Part shown: positions 1 to 6,491 of the stretch, in pieces
Layout of the letters: the number at the start of each line of letters is the position of its first letter
Position numbering within the stretch: the first letter of the stretch is position 1
Assembly (NCBI GenBank): GCA_900543395.1
Contig: UQQT01000060.1
Span: 1 to 8,177, forward strand
DNA length: 8,177 nucleotides
Reading direction: 5' to 3'
From: an uncultured Oscillospiraceae bacterium
GTDB lineage: Bacteria; Bacillota; Clostridia; Oscillospirales; Acutalibacteraceae
The notes under the pieces: model-generated
The model's input: the letters and a program-made list of their open reading frames with translations, nothing else
Told to the model about the DNA's origin: nothing
Databases searched by the model: none
Made by a program: the position numbers and the translations under genes

Positions 1-54
1 CACATTCTCGACAGTCTCACAGCTTGTCGAAAACTACTTTTTCGACAAGCTGTG
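1..54 (-). repeat. Palindromic intergenic repeat, left copy
   Basis: Read on the minus strand, positions 52 to 1 match 8062-8113 of the plus strand at 48 of 52 bases. The copy contains a perfect 16-bp stem (18-33 paired with 39-54) around a 5-nt loop (34-38). It lies directly after the 3' end of the minus-strand ThrH gene. There is no U-tract after the stem in either direction, so it is not a canonical intrinsic terminator. The element may extend left of the window. Family name unknown; the two copies show it is dispersed in this genome. Confidence 0.85.
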
Positions 55-79
55 CCCGAGACGGAAATCCGTTTCGGGC
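54..79 (-). other. Hairpin in the 3' region of the ThrH gene
   Basis: GCCCGAGACGG on the left arm pairs with CCGTTTCGGGC on the right arm, with one G-U wobble and a loop of about 4 nt. On the minus-strand transcript it comes 21 nt after the TAA stop at 101-103 and is followed immediately by the palindromic repeat. No T-run follows, so it is a candidate mRNA 3'-end stabiliser or a non-canonical terminator rather than a textbook one. It abuts and shares one base (54) with the neighbouring stem, so the two hairpins can stack. Confidence 0.6.
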
Positions 80-100
80 GTTTGCGTGCCTATTGTATGA

Positions 101-700
101 TTACAGAGCTTTTTTGATAGCTTCGAGCAAATCGCCGTATTCCTCAAATGCGGGGATGTCGGGGTAGTCGGCTTTTATCTTGTCGGTACTCTTGAATAAG
201 AATCCCGCCTTGCTCGCCTGAATCATTCCCAGGTCGTTGAAGCTGTCGCCGGAGGCTATCGTGTCGTAGCCTATCGACTGTAAAGCCTTGACGGTCGTAA
301 GCTTTGATTTTTCGCATCTCATCTTAAATCCGGTAATTTCGCCGTCGGGTGCAACCTCAAGCGTATTGCAGAATATTGTCGGCCAACCCAGCTTTTTCAT
401 AAGCGGAGAGGCAAACTGCTCGAATGTGTCGCTTAAGATTATTACCTGGGTAATGCTTCTTAATTCGTCGAGGAATTCTTTCGCTCCGGGCATAACGTCA
501 ATTTTCGATATAGTCTCCTTAATTTCCTTGAGTCCGAGATTGTGCTCTTTAAGTATTCCGATACGGTAATTCATAAGCTTGTCATAATCAGGCTCGTCGC
601 GCGTAGTCTTTTTTAACTCGGGAATACCCGTTTCCTCTGCGAACGCTATCCAGATTTCGGGGACGAGTACGCCCTCCATATCGAGACATACAATATTCAT
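101..700 (-). CDS. thrH: ThrH-type HAD phosphatase / homoserine phosphotransferase
   Basis: A 199-residue cytoplasmic HAD-superfamily enzyme. The N-terminus CLDMEGVLVPEIWIAFAEETGI is the hallmark of ThrH, which dephosphorylates phosphoserine and can transfer phosphate to homoserine in Ser/Thr metabolism. Visible HAD motifs are motif I with nucleophile D7 and E9 replacing the usual second Asp (a ThrH trait), motif II ILSDT (S90, D91, T92), a motif III lysine around K131-K133, and motif IV GDSFND (151-156). The frame stays open for 19 more codons to an ATG at 757, but the start at 698-700 is preferred: it has AAGAAGG 8 nt upstream, begins exactly where the family begins, and a good promoter lies inside the longer version. 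It lies 74 nt downstream of the DUF2079 gene on the same strand, so some readthrough is possible. No other Ser/Thr genes are nearby. Family assignment is strong; the physiological substrate is inferred. Confidence 0.9.
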   Translation of the reverse strand: MNIVCLDMEGVLVPEIWIAFAEETGIPELKKTTRDEPDYDKLMNYRIGILKEHNLGLKEIKETISKIDVMPGAKEFLDELRSITQVIILSDTFEQFASPLMKKLGWPTIFCNTLEVAPDGEITGFKMRCEKSKLTTVKALQSIGYDTIASGDSFNDLGMIQASKAGFLFKSTDKIKADYPDIPAFEEYGDLLEAIKKAL

Positions 701-708
701 TAATAAAA

Positions 709-715
709 CCTTCTT
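709..715 (-). promoter_or_regulatory. Ribosome binding site fixing the thrH start
   Basis: AAGAAGG on the minus strand, 8 nt before the ATG at 698-700. It supports the internal start over the upstream ATG at 757, which has no comparable site. Confidence 0.75.
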
Positions 716-728
716 TGCTTTTTTATAA

Positions 729-757
729 ATTTTATCATAAAATATATCTGCAGGCAA
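729..757 (-). promoter_or_regulatory. Sigma-A type promoter for thrH
   Basis: On the minus strand, -35 TTGCCT (752-757) and -10 TAAAAT (729-734) are separated by 17 bp, matching consensus at 4/6 and 5/6. Transcription would begin near 722, leaving a leader of about 20 nt that contains the ribosome binding site. It lies in the gap between the DUF2079 stop and thrH, so thrH can be transcribed on its own. Confidence 0.6.
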
Positions 758-774
758 CAGTTAAATGAAAAAAA

Positions 775-2580
775 TCAGGCGTTTTTCCTCATTACTATTA
801 TAAGTTTTTCACCGTCGAGTGTCAGAGTGTCCGTTATTTTAAATCCGTACGACTCGTATTTCGGTATAAATTCCTCGTCGTTGTATCTTGCGTCGATCAG
901 AACATATTCCGTTCCCTCGTTTTCGTCGTATTCGTGATAATAAATTTCGTAAAGAGTATCGCGGTTCGCAAGCTTTGCGAGCAGTCGCGTAGAGCATATT
1001 ACGCCCGCGTCCTCGGGAATTGAATCGCATACCTCGCGCATGGCTTCGTATTTTGTTTTATTTGCTTTGTAAAAATCGGCGTTCGAAATTGCGGACGGAA
1101 TATTAACTGCATAAAAGCACATAAAGCTTACCGCAAGCGACGTAATTATCATCCTGTCGGCGGTTTTCTTTTTCATTTCCGATATATTTAAGGCGGCGAG
1201 ATAGATAAGAAACGCCGCGCTTCCGAAGCAGTACTGAAATCCGAGATTGTACTGATATTTATACATTGTCATTAAGTTGAACAGAATCATAGGACAAAGG
1301 AGTACGGCTCTTGAAATTTTCTTTATTGCAAACGGGAGAAACGCGAGCGGAGCGGTAAGCTTTATGAGAAACAGCGTTTTATCCGCAAAGCCTCCCTCCG
1401 AATTCGTAAACAGCTGGGTAAAGACATATCCCGGGTCTGCAATTATATTTTTGACCATGGACAGAAGCGAACCGTCGGTTACATAGTTTGCGTATCTGCC
1501 GGTCATAACGCCGTCGCCGTTTTTTGAAAGATAATAAGTTACCGCGAGGAAGTAAACGACAGCGACAGCCGTCATTGCGGCAGGTCTTGCGATTTTCTTT
1601 GACGAAAACATTATATATAACGCGAAAAATACGATATACACCGCTGCGTCCTCTTTTACTAAGAGAGTGAGAAACGCAAAAACGTACATGGGGATGTATT
1701 TTTTCTTTTCATAAAAGAAGAAAACCCACAGAAGAAGCGGAGCCAGAAAACAGTTTTCGTGAAAATCATAGCTTACGCCGAGCGACAGTGCGGGCAGAAA
1801 AACGACGGCTGAGGCGAATAAACAGCTTCTTATGTGCGTCATTTTAAGAGCCCGGCAGAGAAGAAACGCGGGAACGCCGGACGAGGCGAGTATTAAAGCC
1901 TGACATATTTCGAGCGTGATATCCGACGGGAATATTTTGAATATCGGTGCGAGAACGTAGAGTATCGGCGACATGTGAACGTCGAAATGAGACAGAAGCC
2001 TGTCGCGTTCGCATGTGGTTACGGGTTTTAGTGTCTCGCAGATATTTCTGAACATGTGTACGAAAAGCCCGTGGTCGAAATTCGGAGTTTCGAATATAAG
2101 GCATTTAACAGTCGTTTTAAATCCCACGGCAAAGACGAAAATCAGAATCAGCGCACACAGCACGGCGGCGGACGTTTTCCTGCCGATTTTTATTTTATCC
2201 GTGTTTATAAAGTTTTTCGACGAGTACCAGCACACGGCGAGCGCGGCGGCAATGCCGAGAGTCAGCGCGAAGCCGAACGAATCGTGACGAGTCAGCATTA
2301 TAAGAAAATATGCGGACACGGTTACCGGGAAAATTATAATATCGGTTTTTGCGTTAGGTATTATAACCGCGACTGCTGTAAGAAAGACGTAATAAGCGAA
2401 AACAATCAGCAGTACTTTTGCCATGCCGATTAAAGCGTAGTCGGATATTGTATCGAAATTAAATTTGAAAGCCAATATAAAATATACCGCAGACATGCAC
2501 AGTGCGGAAAAAATACGCAGAATATGAAACGACGGGTCGATAAGTTTCAGCTTATTTTTAAGTTTTTCGATGTATTGCAT
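775..2580 (-). CDS. DUF2079 multi-pass membrane protein
   Basis: A 601-residue integral membrane protein with roughly 12-14 hydrophobic segments between residues 20 and 495. It carries the signature of the DUF2079 family: NFDHG (167-171), HFDVHMSPILYVLAP (198-212), YDFHE (271-275), VKED (308-311) and an aromatic YQYNLGFQY stretch (442-450). The first acidic/His motif after a membrane segment and the overall layout recall GT-C-fold lipid-linked glycosyltransferases, but no reaction is established for the family. After the last membrane segment a soluble tail of about 105 residues (497-601) follows, probably extracytoplasmic; it includes an SIPEDAGV...LLAKLANRD stretch also typical of DUF2079 proteins. 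The ATG at 2578-2580 has GGAGG 8 nt upstream. It is divergent from the CDF operon and lies upstream of thrH. Length looks complete, with no frameshift seen. Family call is confident; a role in cell-surface glycan or lipid modification is only a guess. Confidence 0.85.
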   Translation of the reverse strand: MQYIEKLKNKLKLIDPSFHILRIFSALCMSAVYFILAFKFNFDTISDYALIGMAKVLLIVFAYYVFLTAVAVIIPNAKTDIIIFPVTVSAYFLIMLTRHDSFGFALTLGIAAALAVCWYSSKNFINTDKIKIGRKTSAAVLCALILIFVFAVGFKTTVKCLIFETPNFDHGLFVHMFRNICETLKPVTTCERDRLLSHFDVHMSPILYVLAPIFKIFPSDITLEICQALILASSGVPAFLLCRALKMTHIRSCLFASAVVFLPALSLGVSYDFHENCFLAPLLLWVFFFYEKKKYIPMYVFAFLTLLVKEDAAVYIVFFALYIMFSSKKIARPAAMTAVAVVYFLAVTYYLSKNGDGVMTGRYANYVTDGSLLSMVKNIIADPGYVFTQLFTNSEGGFADKTLFLIKLTAPLAFLPFAIKKISRAVLLCPMILFNLMTMYKYQYNLGFQYCFGSAAFLIYLAALNISEMKKKTADRMIITSLAVSFMCFYAVNIPSAISNADFYKANKTKYEAMREVCDSIPEDAGVICSTRLLAKLANRDTLYEIYYHEYDENEGTEYVLIDARYNDEEFIPKYESYGFKITDTLTLDGEKLIIVMRKNA

Positions 2581-2588
2581 GATTGAAA

Positions 2589-2615
2589 CCTCCGTTACTT
2601 TCTTTTTTCATTATA
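2589..2615 (-). promoter_or_regulatory. Candidate -10 element and RBS of the DUF2079 gene
   Basis: On the minus strand a perfect TATAAT (2610-2615) lies 29 nt before the ATG, and GGAGG (2589-2593) sits 8 nt before it. The leader would be only about 22 nt. No good -35 hexamer is seen at 16-18 bp spacing (ATTATA at 17 bp), so the promoter is plausible but may need an activator. Confidence 0.45.
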
Positions 2616-2622
2616 ATACCTA

Positions 2623-2679
2623 TGTTTACAAATATAATTCTTATATGAAATTATAAAAATATGTTTACATTGTTTGCAT
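2623..2679. promoter_or_regulatory. Candidate operator: repeated TGTTTRCA motifs
   Basis: Three copies in the same orientation: TGTTTACAA (2623-2631), TGTTTACAT (2662-2670) and TGTTTGCAT (2671-2679). The last two are in tandem. The 10-bp TATGTTTACA recurs exactly at 2621-2630 and 2660-2669, 39 bp apart. The middle copy covers the -35 of the plus-strand promoter, and the first lies just upstream of the -10 of the minus-strand promoter. This arrangement suits a regulator of the divergent pair, but the AT-rich context makes chance recurrence possible. Confidence 0.35.
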
Positions 2680-2692
2680 AATGTTATATGAT
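2664..2692 (+). promoter_or_regulatory. Sigma-A type promoter for the CDF-PHP-Na/Pi operon
   Basis: TTTACA (2664-2669) and TATGAT (2687-2692) are spaced by 17 bp, each 5/6 to consensus. The predicted start of transcription is near 2699, about 35 nt before the CDF coding start. A second -10-like TATAAT at 2701-2706 lacks a suitable -35. The leader is too short for a riboswitch. Confidence 0.6.
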
Positions 2693-2720
2693 TATCGGTA
2701 TATAATACTAATTAAGCGAA

Positions 2721-2728
2721 AGGGGGAG
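2721..2728 (+). promoter_or_regulatory. Ribosome binding site of the CDF gene
   Basis: AGGGGGAG followed by five T's and then ACG at 2734-2736. The spacing is normal for a start codon at 2734 and far too long (over 100 nt) for the first ATG in frame at 2836. It is the main evidence, with homology, that translation starts at the ACG. Confidence 0.65.
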
Positions 2729-2733
2729 TTTTT

Positions 2734-3906
2734 ACGGTTACTCTTCTTTCAAAAATATTTATTAAGGACAGATTTAACGTAAGGGACAGAGCCGTTCGTC
2801 ATGCGTACGGAATATTATGCGGAGTCGTAGGAATAATGTTAAACGTTATTTTATTCGCATTTAAATTTACGGCGGGCATGCTGTCGGGTTCCGTCGCAAT
2901 TACCGCGGATTCGTTTAACAACCTGTCGGACGCGGGTTCTTCTCTGATAACGGTAATCGGATTTAAACTTGCGGACAAAAAGCCCGACATTTCGCACCCG
3001 TTCGGACACGGGCGGATAGAATACATAGCTGGTCTTGCCGTTTCCGCGCTGATAGTCGTAATGGGCGTTCAGCTTTTAAAGTCTTCGATAGAAAAAATAA
3101 TCAGCCCTGTGTATACCGACGACGGATATTTTGTTCTGACGGTATGTATACTCGTTTTTTCGATTCTCATAAAGGTCTACATGGCTTTTTACAATTTAAA
3201 AACGGGTAAGCTTATCAATTCCGAAGCCATGAAAGCGACCGCGACCGATTCGTTAAGCGATACGATTGCCACGTTCGTCGTCCTTATTTCGAGCGTAATT
3301 TCTCATTATACTTGTGTAAATATAGACGGTTATGCGGGCGTTATTGTTGCATTGTTTATAATATCCGCGGGAATCGGAGCGGCAAAAGATACTATAAATC
3401 CTCTGCTCGGTCAGACTCCCGACCCCGAAATTGTCAAGGAAATACGGGATGTTGTACTTTCGCATAAAGAGGTATGCGGTATTCACGACATGGTCGTTCA
3501 CGATTACGGTCCCGGGCGTTTTATGGTTTCTCTGCATGCGGAGGTTCCCGGCGACAGAAATATTTTCGAAATTCATGACGTTATCGACGGAATAGAAAAC
3601 GAGCTTTTCGAAAAATATCACTGCGAGGCGACGATTCACATGGATCCTATCGACGTTAACAATCCGATTGTGAACGAAGTCAAGAAAAAAACCGCCGAGC
3701 TTGTTAAAAGCATAGATGAGGGAATAACGATTCACGATTTCAGAATGGTTCCCGGCAGTACGCATACGAACTGCATTTTCGACGCAGTTATCCCGTTCGA
3801 ATGTAAAAAAAGCGACGATGAAATCAAGGACTCGATTAATAATAAAATAAAGGAAATTGACCCGTCTTATATCGCCGTGGTCAGAATAGACAGAGGATAT
3901 GTGTGA
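2734..3906 (+). CDS. CDF-family metal exporter, Mn-type, with ACG start
   Basis: A cation diffusion facilitator of 390 residues that exchanges divalent metal for protons at the cytoplasmic membrane. Residues 1-34 upstream of the first in-frame ATG (2836) read as a typical clostridial CDF N-terminus (LLSKIFIKDR, then AYGILCGVVGI), so the real start lies upstream. No ATG, GTG or TTG occurs in frame between the stop at 2713 and 2836. An ACG at 2734 sits 5 nt after AGGGGGAG. Transport-site motifs are ADSFNNLSD in TM2 (N62, D66) and DSLSD in TM5 (D172, D176). This N-D/D-D set resembles Mn-exporting CDFs such as MntE rather than the His-containing zinc type. HPFGHGR (88-94) is conserved after TM2. 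A dimerisation domain (about 228-304) is followed by a second, related one (about 308-390), usual for this longer subgroup. It overlaps the PHP gene by 8 nt. Family certain; manganese specificity inferred; start unusual. Confidence 0.88.
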   Translation, partial: TVTLLSKIFIKDRFNVRDRAVRHAYGILCGVVGIMLNVILFAFKFTAGMLSGSVAITADSFNNLSDAGSSLITVIGFKLADKKPDISHPFGHGRIEYIAGLAVSALIVVMGVQLLKSSIEKIISPVYTDDGYFVLTVCILVFSILIKVYMAFYNLKTGKLINSEAMKATATDSLSDTIATFVVLISSVISHYTCVNIDGYAGVIVALFIISAGIGAAKDTINPLLGQTPDPEIVKEIRDVVLSHKEVCGIHDMVVHDYGPGRFMVSLHAEVPGDRNIFEIHDVIDGIENELFEKYHCEATIHMDPIDVNNPIVNEVKKKTAELVKSIDEGITIHDFRMVPGSTHTNCIFDAVIPFECKKSDDEIKDSINNKIKEIDPSYIAVVRIDRGYV

Positions 3907-4597
3907 TAAACGAATTTATAAATACGAGCTTCACTGCCATACGTCGGAGGTCAGCAGGTGCGGAACCGTCAGCGGAGCGCAGGCGGCGAAAATGTATAAG
4001 GAAGCGGGCTATGACGGACTCGTTATAACGGATCATTACTCGCCGATGACTTTTTCTCCTCTTACCGTGTGCAGACCGCAGAAAGCGGCGGATTTCTATA
4101 TGGGTGGATACGAAAGCGCGAAACGGGAAGCGGATGAAAATTTTACCGTCCTGCTCGGTATGGAATTAAGATATTACGCCACGGCGAACGACTATCTCGT
4201 GTTCGGCGTTACGGAGGACTTTCTCAAAAACAGCGGTAATCTGATGGCCGCGTATCCGAGGCGTTTTTACTCTCTTGCAAAGAAAAACGGGCTTATCGTC
4301 GTTCAGGCTCACCCGTTCAGAGAGCTGATGATTCGTACTAATCCCAAATATCTCGACGGATGTGAAGTGTATAACGGTAAGCAGAAAAGAGAGTCGGAGA
4401 GTCAAAACGCGATGAACTGGGCGGAAGAAAACAACATGAAGATAAGAACCTCCGGCAGCGATTTTCACCGTCCGTCGAATCTTGCAAAGGGCGGAATCGC
4501 GACGACAAGGAAGATTAAAACGAACAAGGATTTGATTGAAGTGCTCGTAAGCGGGGACTTCTCGATTATAAAAGATTCAAAAATCACGGGTGGGTGA
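3899..4597 (+). CDS. Cytoplasmic PHP-domain phosphoesterase
   Basis: A 232-residue single-domain PHP protein without signal peptide or membrane segment. PHP enzymes hydrolyse phosphoesters with a two- or three-metal centre, often Mn. All expected ligands are visible: HCHT (H12, H14), E17, TDH (D45, H46), GMEL (E89), AHPF (H138), CEVYNG (E156) and GSDFH (D188, H190). Its stand-alone form resembles the YciV/TrpH-type nucleotide or short-RNA phosphatases and histidinol-phosphatase-like proteins, but the substrate cannot be read from sequence. The ATG overlaps the last codons of the CDF gene by 8 nt. GAGGA lies only 1 nt before that ATG, too close for efficient independent initiation, so translational coupling to the CDF gene is likely. 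The stop is 5 nt before the Na/Pi transporter start. Confidence 0.88.
   Translation: MCDKRIYKYELHCHTSEVSRCGTVSGAQAAKMYKEAGYDGLVITDHYSPMTFSPLTVCRPQKAADFYMGGYESAKREADENFTVLLGMELRYYATANDYLVFGVTEDFLKNSGNLMAAYPRRFYSLAKKNGLIVVQAHPFRELMIRTNPKYLDGCEVYNGKQKRESESQNAMNWAEENNMKIRTSGSDFHRPSNLAKGGIATTRKIKTNKDLIEVLVSGDFSIIKDSKITGG
4593..4597 (+). promoter_or_regulatory. Ribosome binding site deciding the Na/Pi start
   Basis: GGTGA, complementary to the 5' part of the anti-Shine-Dalgarno sequence, ends 5 nt before the ATG at 4603. It overlaps the PHP stop codon. It supports ATG 4603 over the in-frame GTG at 4594, which lies within this site and would add three residues not expected in the family. Confidence 0.55.
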
Positions 4598-4602
4598 AGT
4601 TT

Positions 4603-6393
4603 ATGAATGTATTTTCCGTAATATCGCTTTTGGGCGGACTTGCACTTTTTTTATACGGTATGGAAATAATGGGCGATGGACTTCGAAGTTCGTCGGGCTC
4701 CGCGCTTAAAAAAGTGCTGTCGAAGGTCACGTCCAATCCGTTCACCGGCTTTTTGCTGGGTCTTGTGATAACCGCCGTCGTGCAGAGCTCAATGGCGACC
4801 GTCGTACTGACTGTCGGACTCGTCGGTGCGGGCGTTCTGACTCTCAAACAGTCCATTTCGATAGTGTTCGGCGCGAACGTAGGAACGACCGTGACCGCAC
4901 AGATTATCCGTCTTATCGACGCGGAAAATTCATCGGGCGGAATTTTCGCGTTTTTTCAGCCGTCGACTCTCGCTCCCGCCGCGCTTTTTATCGGAATTAT
5001 ACTGATAATGTTCGTAAAAGGCTCGACAAAATCGAAGAATATCGGAAATATAATCGTCGGCTTCGGAGTGCTGTTTACCGGACTTATGAATATGATATCC
5101 TCTTCGTCCGGACTTTCGGATTCCGAGACGTTTAAAAATATTCTTCTTAAATTTTCGGAGAATCCGGTACTCGGAACTCTTCTCGGAATACTTATTACGG
5201 TTATAATTCAGAGTTCGTCGGCTTCTGTCGGTATACTTCAGACTCTGTGCGTAGGCGGAGCCGTTACGTTCAACGGCGCGTACACTTATGTTCTCGGCGC
5301 GGCGATAGGTACGGGTATTGTTACGTTCGTCATGTGCGCGCTCGATAAAAAAACGGATTCAAAACGGCTCGGATTTATTCACCTGTGCTTTAATATTTTC
5401 GGTGCGCTGATGTTCTTCGTAATTATAGGATTTATAAAGGCTTTCGGCGGTTTTTCGGAGGTTTGGAATTCTCCCGTTTCGGGCGGCGACGTCGCGAATT
5501 TCGAGACGGTTTTTAAGCTTGTTACCGCGCTTATGCTTTTGTTCTTTATTCCGTACATAGAGAGTCTTGTCCGTAAAATATTTAAGGACAAAACGGATTC
5601 GTCCGAGAGAGAATTCGAGCTTGACGAAAAGCTTTTTCTCTCTCCCGGAGTCGCGCTTGCACAGGCGGAGCGTACCGTGTCCGAAATGGGCAGACTCGCA
5701 AAGGAAAATTATTCTCTTGCAGTTTTGCAGTATGAGAAATTTGACAAGAAAAGACATTCCGATATTTTATCTTCGGAGGAGCGTATCGACCGTCTTACGG
5801 ATTCGACGGAGAGATTTCTTATTGCAATGTCGCCGCATATTGATGAAAAATCGGATTCCGACAGACAGTCGTATCTGTTAAGAGTCATAAGCGAATTCGA
5901 GCGAATCGGCGATCTGTCGCTCAATCTGAGCGAGACGGCGCAGAGCATGAAGGACGAGAGAATCGCTTTTTCCGAAAATGCTTCAAAAGAGCTTGACGTT
6001 CTGTTCTCCGCCGCGGGTAAAGCGGTTGATATTGCATACCGCGCGTTCAATGAATCCGACGTTCTTATTTCACGCAATGTCGAACCTGTGGAGGAGGTTG
6101 TCGACGATATTGTCGAGACTTTGAAAAAACGTCATTACGCTCGTCTTAAAAAAGGAGGATGCGATCCGCAGTCGGGCATTCCGTTTACCGACGTTATATC
6201 AAACTGCGAGCGTATAAGCGACCAGTGTTCGAATATCGCAATATATGTTATGGGACTTGAAAACGAGTATATTCATTTCAACGAACACGATTATATAAAA
6301 CGTGTACATTCGGGAGAAACGGGCGATTTCAAGCGTTTATATGAGAATGAAAGAGAAATATATATCGGCAAATTGAACGAAATTAACGAATAA
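4603..6393 (+). CDS. Na/Pi cotransporter family protein with PhoU domain
   Basis: A 596-residue NptA-like sodium/phosphate cotransporter with a C-terminal cytoplasmic PhoU-like domain. The N-terminus LLGGLALFLYGMEIMGDGL is typical. Two inverted-topology repeats carry the QSS motifs (residues 61-63 and 203-205), each followed by a glycine-rich re-entrant motif: GANVGTT (90-96) and GAAIGTG (232-238). In the second the usual Asn is Ala. About eight hydrophobic segments end near residue 320. Residues about 350-560 form helical bundles with the PhoU signatures FERIGD (432-437) and NCERISDQCSNIA (534-546), which bind metal in PhoU proteins. This fused domain presumably senses or gates transport. 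The gene is third in the operon after the CDF and PHP genes, 5 nt behind the latter. Bacterial members may import or export phosphate, and direction cannot be read here. The AT-rich gap behind it (6394-6427) has no convincing terminator. Confidence 0.9.
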   Translation: MNVFSVISLLGGLALFLYGMEIMGDGLRSSSGSALKKVLSKVTSNPFTGFLLGLVITAVVQSSMATVVLTVGLVGAGVLTLKQSISIVFGANVGTTVTAQIIRLIDAENSSGGIFAFFQPSTLAPAALFIGIILIMFVKGSTKSKNIGNIIVGFGVLFTGLMNMISSSSGLSDSETFKNILLKFSENPVLGTLLGILITVIIQSSSASVGILQTLCVGGAVTFNGAYTYVLGAAIGTGIVTFVMCALDKKTDSKRLGFIHLCFNIFGALMFFVIIGFIKAFGGFSEVWNSPVSGGDVANFETVFKLVTALMLLFFIPYIESLVRKIFKDKTDSSEREFELDEKLFLSPGVALAQAERTVSEMGRLAKENYSLAVLQYEKFDKKRHSDILSSEERIDRLTDSTERFLIAMSPHIDEKSDSDRQSYLLRVISEFERIGDLSLNLSETAQSMKDERIAFSENASKELDVLFSAAGKAVDIAYRAFNESDVLISRNVEPVEEVVDDIVETLKKRHYARLKKGGCDPQSGIPFTDVISNCERISDQCSNIAIYVMGLENEYIHFNEHDYIKRVHSGETGDFKRLYENEREIYIGKLNEINE

Positions 6394-6427
6394 AAAACGG
6401 CAAAACGCTGAAAAATTTTTAACTTTG

Positions 6428-6456
6428 TTTACTTTTTAATTTTAATTATGTATAAT
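6428..6456 (+). promoter_or_regulatory. Strong sigma-A promoter for the secreted PHP gene
   Basis: TTTACT (6428-6433) and a perfect TATAAT (6451-6456) are spaced by 17 bp, giving a predicted start near 6463 and a leader of about 29 nt. The -35 is embedded in TGTTTACT, sharing seven bases with the motif repeated before the CDF operon. This promoter indicates the last gene is expressed independently of the operon upstream, although readthrough cannot be excluded. Confidence 0.7.
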
Positions 6457-6476
6457 GAAATCGGAATTTTAACTAC

Positions 6477-6481
6477 GGAGG
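6477..6481 (+). promoter_or_regulatory. Ribosome binding site of the secreted PHP gene
   Basis: GGAGG with 10 nt to the ATG at 6492, slightly long but acceptable. The ATG is confirmed by the clear signal peptide that follows. Confidence 0.65.
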
Positions 6482-6491
6482 TTTAATACGG

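Noticed and set aside
288..569. Plus-strand open frame opposite thrH
   Set aside because: It lies opposite a clearly conserved gene, has no ribosome binding site, and its translation resembles no family.
758..785. Intrinsic terminator after the DUF2079 gene
   Set aside because: A 7-nt U-tract follows the stop codon, but the preceding stem is only about 3-5 bp with a mismatch.
2056..2433. Plus-strand open frames opposite the DUF2079 gene
   Set aside because: Antisense shadows of a conserved membrane protein gene; low-complexity translation and no start signals.
2699..2733. A metal-sensing riboswitch in the CDF operon leader
   Set aside because: The predicted leader is only about 35 nt and shows no paired elements of a known manganese riboswitch.
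3253..3765. 170-codon minus-strand open frame opposite the CDF gene
   Set aside because: Shadow of a well-conserved gene; no promoter, ribosome binding site or recognisable domain.
5359..6077. Open frames overlapping the PhoU part of the Na/Pi gene, on both strands
   Set aside because: They arise from the codon pattern of the real gene; translations are rich in Arg and Ser with no recognisable domain.
6394..6425. Intrinsic terminator after the Na/Pi gene
   Set aside because: Only a 4-bp stem with a G-U pair (CGGC/GCTG) can form, and A's come before the short T-run, so it is too weak to call.
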